This document shows, in pieces, positions 1 to 4,854 of a stretch of DNA of 11,243 nt. Made by a program: the position numbers and the translations under genes. The notes beneath the pieces are model-generated. The model saw only the letters and a list, made by a program, of their open reading frames with translations. It ran no database searches and was not told the origin of the DNA. The stretch's first letter is position 1. Every line of letters starts with the position of its first letter. Location of the stretch: positions 1 through 11,243 of the forward strand of contig DXZL01000006.1 of assembly GCA_019419725.1 (NCBI GenBank), written 5' to 3'. The DNA comes from Veillonella sp. Lineage in GTDB: Bacteria; Bacillota; Negativicutes; Veillonellales; Veillonellaceae.

Positions 1-338
1 GCTTGTGTCCTATGACAGGTCAACCAGACTTTGCCACAATCTATATTTCTTATGTACCAGATAAGAAAATGGTTGAGTCCAAGTCTTTGAAATTGTACCT
101 ATTTAGTTTCCGTAACCATGGGGATTTCCACGAAGATTGCATCAATATCATTATGAAAGACCTTATCAAGTTGATGGATCCTAAGTACATCGAGGTATGG
201 GGCAAGTTTACGCCGCGCGGTGGTTTGTCCATCGACCCATACGCAAACTATGGCAAGCCTGGTACAGAGTGGGAAAAGACTGCAAAAGAGCGTCTTCATT
301 TCCACGATATGCAGCCTGAGCGCGTAGCATACCGTTAA
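1..338 (+). CDS. queF: NADPH-dependent 7-cyano-7-deazaguanine reductase QueF (5' end outside window)
   Basis: QueF reduces the nitrile of preQ0 to the amine of preQ1 with NADPH, a cytoplasmic step of queuosine tRNA modification. The reading frame enters at base 3, and 111 codons are visible before TAA at 336-338. Seen: the nucleophile motif L-C-P-M-T-G-Q-P-D-F at the very start, where Cys (bases 6-8) matches B. subtilis Cys55, which forms the thioimide, and Asp matches Asp62. It is followed by the family signature ESKSLK, then FRNHGDFHE and the WGKFTPRGG stretch. This is the short, unimodular Firmicute-type enzyme (about 165 aa), so roughly the first 53 residues lie upstream. The next gene starts one base after the stop, so the two are probably co-transcribed. 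The TTG at base 3 is not a real start, because the catalytic Cys comes immediately after it. Confidence 0.96.
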   Translation, partial: LCPMTGQPDFATIYISYVPDKKMVESKSLKLYLFSFRNHGDFHEDCINIIMKDLIKLMDPKYIEVWGKFTPRGGLSIDPYANYGKPGTEWEKTAKERLHFHDMQPERVAYR

Positions 339-339
339 T

Positions 340-1200
340 ATGGCATACGAATATTTAACAATGGTCACATCGTTTATAATGTTTTTTATGATCGGTGTGA
401 TATTGTCTATTCACCCTGCATCCATAATCGTAGGGGAGCATACGAAGTTATCACATCTGAGTCGATGGACTCGGTGGAATGGGTATCTTATTTTTATATT
501 GACCCTGTTTATTGTGGATGTACTCATAACAAATGGCCTATATGCTGTGTTTTATGATGTGTATGGCAATCTATCTGTTCTGCGTGAGCTGGCTATTGAT
601 CCGATGGCTATATTCTTTAGTGAAAGCTTCCAAATAGGCGTTGTTGTCGTCTTTGTTCTGGTATTGCTACAAGTGTTAGGTCTCGTCGATTTGGCTCATG
701 GTGAAAGAAACTTATCGTTTCACTATGACCAACTGCATCAAGGTAAAGAACAACCTTCCTGGATGGAACAGTACATGGCCCATGAAACGGGCGGGTTGGG
801 CTTAGCTATTGTAGGATTGATTTACATGATACGGATGACCATGAGAACCATGTGGCCTTATATTATATGCCTTATTTGGTTCAAGCTTATAGCGATGCTT
901 GCTAATGTGCTACTTTCACCAGTCATCAATCGGCTAATGCATGTTGAAACGATGACATCAACGCATATCATACTAGACCCTTATGTAGCGATATATGTGA
1001 TAGCAGGATACCTGTGGGGCTATGTAGCGCTACACTATGACATAGATAAGGCGTATAATGTAGCGAATAGTACCGTGATAGCCATCCTTCCACGACTTAC
1101 CGTTATACTAGGGACAGTCATCTTTATTGGACTCGCGCTAGTTATTATTATGGTGCCTGTTACTTGGGGTATGGTGGTAGATACACTGACAAAATTATAA
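340..1200 (+). CDS. multi-pass membrane protein of unknown function, coupled to queF
   Basis: I do not recognise this 286-aa protein. About seven hydrophobic segments are visible, near residues 5-27, 48-72, 95-118, 150-170, 173-195, 212-232 and 247-278. A charged loop lies around 119-148 (HGERNLSFHYDQLHQGKEQ). There is no signal peptide cleavage site and no nucleotide-binding or catalytic motif. The ATG at 340 lies one base after the queF stop and has no clear Shine-Dalgarno sequence, which suggests translation by re-initiation from queF. An in-frame ATG at 361 has no better site. Codon use differs by eye from the neighbours: ATA isoleucine, AGA/CGA/CGG arginine and CTA leucine are frequent here and rare in cysK or dps, as expected for a weakly expressed or more recently acquired gene. 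It is larger than the known preQ0/preQ1 transporters QueT and YhhQ and shows no motif linking it to them, so a role in queuosine salvage rests only on position. Confidence 0.8.
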   Translation: MAYEYLTMVTSFIMFFMIGVILSIHPASIIVGEHTKLSHLSRWTRWNGYLIFILTLFIVDVLITNGLYAVFYDVYGNLSVLRELAIDPMAIFFSESFQIGVVVVFVLVLLQVLGLVDLAHGERNLSFHYDQLHQGKEQPSWMEQYMAHETGGLGLAIVGLIYMIRMTMRTMWPYIICLIWFKLIAMLANVLLSPVINRLMHVETMTSTHIILDPYVAIYVIAGYLWGYVALHYDIDKAYNVANSTVIAILPRLTVILGTVIFIGLALVIIMVPVTWGMVVDTLTKL

Positions 1201-1254
1201 ATAAACCTAGTTATTTCCTATATTTTTAGGGTTTTAAAAGCGGTTCTCATTCTC

Positions 1255-1284
1255 TTGACAATGCATAGATGCAGGTGATAGAGT
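1255..1284 (+). promoter_or_regulatory. candidate promoter of cysK
   Basis: A perfect -35 box TTGACA (1255-1260) is followed after 18 bases by TAGAGT (1279-1284), which is preceded by TG one base away (1276-1277), an extended -10. The -10 match is only 4 of 6. A better hexamer, TATGAT at 1284-1289, is 23 bases away and so too far. If correct, transcription starts near 1291 and leaves a leader of about 120 bases before cysK. Confidence 0.45.
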
Positions 1285-1399
1285 ATGATTGTATTTATGA
1301 GAATACACAAATGGTTATATCCAGTGTATAGAGAATAACAAGGTGAAATTCATATCGTCCTTGGGATGTTCCTGAGGACGATTTTTATCATCTATCACC
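1274..1399 (+). promoter_or_regulatory. candidate structured leader RNA of cysK
   Basis: GGTGATAGA (1274-1282) is perfectly complementary to TCTATCACC (1391-1399), which ends two bases before the cysK ribosome binding site. Between these arms lie a hairpin TGTATT/AATACA (1290-1295 with 1302-1307), a possible GTTAT/ATAAC pairing (1314-1318 with 1335-1339), and a terminator-like hairpin (1354-1382). CAAGG (1339-1343) could pair with CCTTG (1359-1363) and so break the terminator. A closing helix enclosing hairpins is riboswitch-like, but its 5' arm overlaps the -10 box proposed above. Either that promoter is misplaced or the 9-base match is fortuitous. I recognise no known riboswitch class. Confidence 0.3.
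1354..1386 (+). terminator. intrinsic terminator in the cysK leader (likely attenuator)
   Basis: ATCGTCCTTGGG (1354-1365) pairs with CCTGAGGACGAT (1371-1382) over 12 bp with two G-U pairs, a 5-base loop and a run of five T (1382-1386). It ends 14 bases before the cysK ribosome binding site and lies downstream of the best -35 box. It would therefore attenuate cysK rather than only end the upstream transcript. Termination of queF read-through is the alternative. Confidence 0.65.
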
Positions 1400-1413
1400 A
1401 AAAGGAGAATCAG

Positions 1414-2328
1414 ATGAGTATAGTCACAAATCAAACAACTGAACTGATTGGTAAAACTCCGGTATATCAATTACCAAATACCAATATTTATGTAAAACTT
1501 GAAAAATATAATGTAGGCGGTTCTGTGAAAGATCGCGCAGTACTTGGTATGTTGCAAGATGCTAAGGAAAAAGGACGCCTTCACGAGGATAGCATCATCG
1601 TAGAGGCTACAAGTGGCAATACAGGTATTGCTCTTGCCATGGTGGGCGCTATCTTACATATTAAAACTGTAATTATTATGCCTGAAAGCATGAGTAAAGA
1701 ACGTCGTGAGCTTATTAAGGCCTATGGTGCGCAACTCATCTTAACGCCGAAAGAAACGGGTATGAGAGGTGCTCTTGAACGAGCTAATGAAATTTTAGAC
1801 AAATATCCAAATGCTTTCACATTGGGCCAATTCGTAAACCCTGCAAACCCAGATATGCATTATCGTACAACTGGTGCCGAAATTGTAGAACAAGTGCCAA
1901 ATGTAGATGTATTCATAGCTGGTATCGGTACTGGGGGCACTTTCACAGGCGTTGCAAAACGGTTGAAAGAACATAATCCTAACTTAAAGGCCATCGCCGT
2001 AGAGCCGACAGGTTCTCCAGCCATTACGGAAGGTAAGGGCGGCCCTCACAAAATTCAAGGCATTGGGGCAGGCTTTATTCCTGAAAACTTTGATCAAAGC
2101 TTGATGGACGGTGTACAAACTGTAAGCGATGAAGAGGCTTTTAGCGAAGTGCAAACCTTTATGCGTGAAAGCGGTGTTTCTATTGGTCTTTCCTCAGGGG
2201 CGGCTATCGTTGCGGCAAAGCGTATTGCTCGAGAAGAACCAAAGGCGAATATTGTGGTGATTGCGCCAGATGGGGTAGAAAAATATTTATCCCTCTTGGA
2301 CTTCGCCAATAATGAATATGTAAAGTAA
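1414..2328 (+). CDS. cysK: cysteine synthase A (O-acetylserine sulfhydrylase)
   Basis: This PLP enzyme makes L-cysteine from O-acetylserine and sulfide in the cytoplasm. The ATG at 1414 follows AAAGGAG (1401-1407) at 6 bases and gives 304 aa, normal for the family. The frame stays open upstream to 1366, but that stretch runs through the leader terminator. Seen: the PLP lysine K39 in NVGGSVKDR, the substrate-binding loop TSGNTG (66-71), the phosphate-binding loop GIGTGGTFTG (170-179), and GLSSGAA (258-264) with the serine that contacts the pyridine nitrogen. The lysine motif has Val where CysK/CysM usually have Pro (NPGxSVKDR). Two Gly before Ser resemble CysM, but the length, the TSGNTG loop and the neighbouring cysE favour CysK; the CysK/CysM distinction is not certain. 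The substrate comes from the CysE encoded next to it. Confidence 0.95.
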   Translation: MSIVTNQTTELIGKTPVYQLPNTNIYVKLEKYNVGGSVKDRAVLGMLQDAKEKGRLHEDSIIVEATSGNTGIALAMVGAILHIKTVIIMPESMSKERRELIKAYGAQLILTPKETGMRGALERANEILDKYPNAFTLGQFVNPANPDMHYRTTGAEIVEQVPNVDVFIAGIGTGGTFTGVAKRLKEHNPNLKAIAVEPTGSPAITEGKGGPHKIQGIGAGFIPENFDQSLMDGVQTVSDEEAFSEVQTFMRESGVSIGLSSGAAIVAAKRIAREEPKANIVVIAPDGVEKYLSLLDFANNEYVK

Positions 2329-2353
2329 CGGATTTCGCATAGATAAAGCATCT

Positions 2354-2371
2354 TATGTATAGGAATACATA
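2354..2371 (+). repeat. 18-bp palindrome between cysK and cysE
   Basis: TATGTAT (2354-2360), spacer AGGA, then ATACATA (2365-2371): seven perfect pairs with no T-run afterwards, so it is not a terminator. It lies in the 102-base gap before cysE, followed by very AT-rich DNA (2374-2403) containing -10-like hexamers (TATACT at 2384, TATATT at 2391) but no convincing -35. It could be an operator for a cysE promoter or an mRNA processing hairpin. Confidence 0.4.
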
Positions 2372-2430
2372 CCACATATGTTGTATACTATATATTATAT
2401 ATGAGTAGAGTTATTTGAGATGGAGTCGCT

Positions 2431-3039
2431 ATGATACAAGGTTTACGCGAATTATGGGGCAAAATTCAATATAATATTAAGCGCGTAATGGATTCTGACC
2501 CGGCAGCAACAAATGTGTGGATGGTTATTTGGACATACCCGCATATTACAGCCTTGTTCTGGCATTTCTTTGCGCATCGCCTTTATAAGGCGGGCTGGCC
2601 AACCTTGGCCCGTCGCGTAGCGCTTCACTCCCGTCACGTAACCGGCATTGAGATCCATCCAGGTGCTACCATCGGTCGTGGTTTATTTATCGACCATGGC
2701 ATGGGTGTCGTTATCGGTGAAACGGCAATCGTAGGGGATAATGTGACCTTGTTCCACCAAGTGACGTTAGGTGGCATGTCCTCTAAAAAGGTAAAACGCC
2801 ATCCGACCATCGAAGACGAAGTGCTCATCGGTACAGGTACGAAAATCTTAGGTGATATTACTATTGGGGCACGCACTAAAATTGGTTGTAACCTCGTTAT
2901 CAAACACGATATCCCTAAAGATATGGTTATCTTTGAAACAGATCCAGAAAATATGTATGTCCGTAAACCTCGTCGTACTAATAATGGCCAGGCAGAGGAA
3001 AAGAAAATTCCTGATGATTACATAGAATACTATATTTAA
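2431..3039 (+). CDS. cysE: serine O-acetyltransferase (short, EpsC-type)
   Basis: CysE acetylates L-serine with acetyl-CoA to give O-acetylserine, the CysK substrate and the committed step of cysteine synthesis. The ATG at 2431 follows GGAG (2422-2425). The 202-aa protein is the short form that lacks part of the N-terminal helical domain. Seen: DPAA (23-26), YPHITALFWHFFAHRLYK (36-53), then a left-handed beta-helix of hexapeptide repeats (about 72-165) with GIEIHPGA (72-79), FIDHGMGVVIGETA (86-99) carrying the catalytic His89, and RHP (123-125). Glu74 stands where E. coli has catalytic Asp143. Two oddities: the usual GNPAR-like turn after the helix is replaced by FETDPENMYVRKPRR, and the tail ends in EYYI. 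A C-terminal Ile is the residue that docks into the CysK active site in cysteine synthase complexes, so this pair may form one. A strong terminator follows. Confidence 0.95.
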   Translation: MIQGLRELWGKIQYNIKRVMDSDPAATNVWMVIWTYPHITALFWHFFAHRLYKAGWPTLARRVALHSRHVTGIEIHPGATIGRGLFIDHGMGVVIGETAIVGDNVTLFHQVTLGGMSSKKVKRHPTIEDEVLIGTGTKILGDITIGARTKIGCNLVIKHDIPKDMVIFETDPENMYVRKPRRTNNGQAEEKKIPDDYIEYYI

Positions 3040-3077
3040 TATAGTGTAATAAAACCGCATATAATATAGAAGGATAG

Positions 3078-3119
3078 AACCTCTAACTATTAGTTGAACT
3101 AGTAGTTAGAGGTTTTTTT
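3078..3119 (+). terminator. intrinsic terminator after cysE
   Basis: A 16-bp stem with one G-U pair (3078-3093 with 3099-3114; outer arm AACCTCTAACTA), loop TTGAA, and seven T (3113-3119). It closes the cysK-cysE unit. Confidence 0.93.
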
Positions 3120-3151
3120 ATAAAAATATTCAAAAAAATCGATTTAATGTA

Positions 3152-3180
3152 TTGACAAGGAAAATCATTATTGGTAAAAT
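3152..3180 (+). promoter_or_regulatory. sigma-A promoter of dps
   Basis: TTGACA (3152-3157), a 17-base spacer, then TAAAAT (3175-3180). The -35 box and spacing are ideal and the -10 matches 5 of 6. Transcription should start near 3187 and leave an untranslated leader of about 115 bases. Confidence 0.82.
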
Positions 3181-3186
3181 AAATCA

Positions 3187-3206
3187 TGTAATCAATACTG
3201 ATTACA
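3187..3206 (+). promoter_or_regulatory. 20-bp palindromic operator at the dps start site
   Basis: TGTAATCA (3187-3194), ATAC, TGATTACA (3199-3206): eight perfect pairs around a 4-base centre. It begins six bases after the -10 box and so covers the expected +1 to +20, a typical repressor position. It does not match the B. subtilis PerR box (TTATAATnATTATAA), a Fur box or the FNR site, so the regulator is unknown. A peroxide- or metal-sensing repressor would fit the gene. Confidence 0.55.
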
Positions 3207-3244
3207 AATTAGATAAACGAATTGATGGCATAGAAGCCGACTGG

Positions 3245-3268
3245 GTTTATTCTGCTTTTTGAATAAAC
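3245..3268 (+). repeat. hairpin in the dps 5' untranslated leader
   Basis: GTTTATTC (3245-3252) pairs perfectly with GAATAAAC (3261-3268) across an 8-base loop TGCTTTTT. It lies 22 bases before the ribosome binding site and has no T-run after it, so it is not a terminator. A role in mRNA stability is possible. Confidence 0.4.
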
Positions 3269-3303
3269 TATATTTGAGAATTAAAAGAAAAAGGAGAATT
3301 ACT

Positions 3304-3738
3304 ATGAAAAACTTACAACAAGTAAACCAATATTTAGCAGATCTTTCCGTATGGAACGTAAAATTACATAACCTACATTTCAACGTAACAGGTCCACAAT
3401 TCAAATCCATTCACGAATATTTGGAATCCATCTATGATGAAGCGTTTGAATACTTCGATGCAGTAGCAGAACACGTGAAAATGCAAGGTCAATTCCCATT
3501 GGTTAATTCTGCAGAATACGCTAAATTGACTAAAATTGAAGAATTGGGTCAAGAAGATATCCCTCAAGCGAAAGTAATTGAAATTCTTCTTAAAGACTTC
3601 AAATACATGAATGATCAAGCTGTAGCAATCCGTGCAGCTGCTGATGAAGAAGGTGACTTCTTGCTCGTAAGCATGATGGAAGATCACGTTGCATACTATG
3701 TAAAACAAATCTGGTTCATCGAATCCATGTTGAAATAA
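3304..3738 (+). CDS. dps: Dps-family ferritin-like iron-storage and DNA-protection protein
   Basis: Dps forms 12-subunit shells that oxidise Fe(II), preferably with peroxide, and store the ferric mineral, sparing DNA from Fenton chemistry. The ATG at 3304 follows AAGGAG (3291-3296) at 7 bases and gives 144 aa, a normal length. An ATG at 3259 in the same frame lies inside the leader hairpin and has no ribosome binding site. Seen: the inter-subunit ferroxidase residues H25 (in LHNLHFNVTGPQF), H37, D52 and E56, at exactly the spacing of Listeria Dps H31, H43, D58 and E62; E41 stands where Listeria has D47. The N-terminus is short, with no Lys/Arg-rich DNA-binding tail, so protection is probably by iron removal rather than DNA binding. 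The codon use looks like that of a highly expressed gene. It is a single-gene unit with its own promoter and operator. Confidence 0.95.
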   Translation: MKNLQQVNQYLADLSVWNVKLHNLHFNVTGPQFKSIHEYLESIYDEAFEYFDAVAEHVKMQGQFPLVNSAEYAKLTKIEELGQEDIPQAKVIEILLKDFKYMNDQAVAIRAAADEEGDFLLVSMMEDHVAYYVKQIWFIESMLK

Positions 3739-3743
3739 TACGA

Positions 3744-3773
3744 TTGACAATGCCTTATTGGGTATGATATGAT
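3744..3773 (+). promoter_or_regulatory. promoter of tRNA-Ser
   Basis: TTGACA (3744-3749), an 18-base spacer, then TATGAT (3768-3773), placing the start near 3780, about nine bases before the tRNA. A 6-bp inverted repeat TGGGTA/TACCCA (3759-3764 with 3774-3779) encloses the -10 box. No terminator separates dps from this promoter, so read-through from dps is possible. Confidence 0.7.
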
Positions 3774-3788
3774 TACCCAGTAAAGCAT

Positions 3789-3879
3789 GGAGGATTACTC
3801 AAGAGGCTGAAGAGGACGGTTTGCTAAATCGTTAGGGCGGGTTACCGTCGCTAGGGTTCGAATCCCTAATCCTCCGCCA
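3789..3879 (+). tRNA. tRNA-Ser, anticodon GCU
   Basis: A complete class II tRNA with CCA encoded. The acceptor stem GGAGGAT (3789-3795) pairs with ATCCTCC (3869-3875), followed by discriminator G3876 and CCA 3877-3879. The anticodon stem is 3816-3820 with 3828-3832, with loop TTGCTAA and anticodon GCT (3823-3825), which reads serine codons AGC and AGU. The long variable arm (3836-3840 with 3845-3849, loop GTTA) is typical of serine tRNA. The T arm is 3852-3856 with 3864-3868, loop TTCGAAT. Confidence 0.97.
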
Positions 3880-3884
3880 TGCTG

Positions 3885-3916
3885 AGACCTCACATCACGC
3901 GATGTGAGGTCTTTTT
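3885..3916 (+). terminator. intrinsic terminator after tRNA-Ser
   Basis: AGACCTCACATC (3885-3896) pairs perfectly with GATGTGAGGTCT (3901-3912) around loop ACGC, followed by a T-run (3912-3916). It starts six bases after the CCA end. Confidence 0.94.
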
Positions 3917-4019
3917 GTTTATTGTGGTATTTACTGGGGATGGACCTAAAGGTGTAAGGGTTCAAGTGAGCTTGAGGTCTTGTAAATATTGATTTATACA
4001 GGTGTGTAAGGTTATAGAG

Positions 4020-4048
4020 TTGACGTATGATAAGGGGTTTCATATAAT
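4020..4048 (+). promoter_or_regulatory. promoter of the SLH-protein/mntH operon
   Basis: TTGACG (4020-4025), a 17-base spacer, then a perfect TATAAT (4043-4048). The expected start near 4055 leaves a leader of about 28 bases. An imperfect 20-bp palindrome, TGTAAATATTGATTTATACA (3981-4000), lies 19 bases upstream of the -35 box. It shares the TGTA...TACA ends and the length of the dps operator. Confidence 0.8.
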
Positions 4049-4082
4049 AGATTGTATAAAATGTAATTTCAAGGAGACTCTT

Positions 4083-4835
4083 ATGAATACAAAATATACA
4101 TGTCACATACATTTACTTCGTCGCGCTGTTGGCATCGGTGCATTATGTCTCGTTGCCTCTGTTGGTTTCGCGCATGCTGAAAGCATTTCTATTCCAAGCG
4201 CACGTCCCATGGTAGATGGGGTGAGTGCTGATGTAGAAACTGTTAGTAGCTCTAGCAAAGCACAACATCACGTGAGTGTAGGTGTGATTACGCCAAATGA
4301 TTGGACGTATACAGCATTACAAACACTAGTTAAGCATGGTGCAATTACAGATACACATGGTTTTGTCTTTGATGGCAATACAAGCTATACAAAGGATGAA
4401 CTCATGCCTCTTATCGACGAAGTCGTAACAAAACGGGAGCAAATGAACGATAACGATCGCCAATATGCATTGCGTATTTACCAAGAAAATATGCGTGATG
4501 TGATGGATTATCGTATTGCTCGCGATAAGAAGGTTACGCAAGAGCGCCGTCAAAAATTAGACGAAAAACGTGCTGAAAAGGCTAAGAAATCTGGTAAAAC
4601 ATACCAAGTATCTAAAGCTCAACAAGAGGCTTTAGATACAGCTACTGACGAAGTGGCAAAACCAGAAGAGTGCGCGTTAACTGACGAACAAATCAAGGAA
4701 AAAATGAAGAAGTTCAAAATTGATGACTCTCGCGTTAAAGTAAATAATAATGTGCGCATCCGTTATACCGGTGGTAAGGATACAAAATCTAAGACCGATG
4801 CTCGTATGCAAACGGAGATGACTTTCACTCTATAA
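4083..4835 (+). CDS. secreted protein with SLH-like domain, charged helical linker and C-terminal beta-hairpin
   Basis: The ATG at 4083 follows AAGGAG (4071-4076) and gives 250 aa. The open frame extends back to 4002, but that runs through the promoter. Seen: a signal peptide (basic RR at 13-14, hydrophobic 15-30, cleavage likely after AHA at 30-32); a Ser-rich stretch; one SLH-like unit at about 72-110 (NDWTYTALQTLVKHGAI ... YTKDEL); a long Lys/Arg/Glu-rich region at about 111-212 with helix and coiled-coil character (for example RRQKLDEKRAEKAKK); and an end (217-250) that reads as two amphipathic beta strands, RVKVNNNVRIRYTG and DARMQTEMTFTL. SLH plus linker plus barrel is the design of the Negativicutes OmpM proteins, which bind peptidoglycan and span the outer membrane. 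Here only a hairpin's worth of barrel is present, so it is either an oligomeric envelope protein or a degenerate OmpM relative. It is 19 bases from mntH. The exact function is unknown. Confidence 0.72.
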   Translation: MNTKYTCHIHLLRRAVGIGALCLVASVGFAHAESISIPSARPMVDGVSADVETVSSSSKAQHHVSVGVITPNDWTYTALQTLVKHGAITDTHGFVFDGNTSYTKDELMPLIDEVVTKREQMNDNDRQYALRIYQENMRDVMDYRIARDKKVTQERRQKLDEKRAEKAKKSGKTYQVSKAQQEALDTATDEVAKPEECALTDEQIKEKMKKFKIDDSRVKVNNNVRIRYTGGKDTKSKTDARMQTEMTFTL

Positions 4836-4854
4836 CCCTATTTAAGGAGTTATA

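Noticed and set aside
1203..1235. Terminator after the membrane protein gene
   Set aside because: AAACCTA could pair with TAGGGTTT only with a bulged G and a 17-base loop, and the T-run is four bases. Too weak to call.
1335..1386. T-box riboswitch before cysK
   Set aside because: The terminator stem and the preceding AAGGTG resemble a T-box, but the TGGN that pairs with the tRNA end and the following ACC are replaced by TGAAATT. The leader also looks too short for a full stem I with a specifier loop if the promoter at 1255 is right.
1366..1413. Upstream extension of cysK (start at 1366)
   Set aside because: It runs through the loop and 3' arm of the leader terminator, has no ribosome binding site, and adds residues foreign to the family; ATG 1414 has a strong site.
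3161..3186. PerR or Fur box in the dps promoter
   Set aside because: AATCAT occurs twice in the promoter region, but no 7-1-7 or 9-1-9 inverted repeat of the PerR or Fur type is present; the real dyad is the one at 3187.
4002..4082. Longer N-terminus for the SLH-like protein
   Set aside because: The added codons cover the -35 and -10 boxes, and would place the clear signal peptide internally.
3795..4112. Minus-strand open frame of 105 codons
   Set aside because: It lies opposite the tRNA-Ser gene, its terminator and the mntH-operon promoter, and its product resembles no protein; a common artefact of translated tRNA genes.
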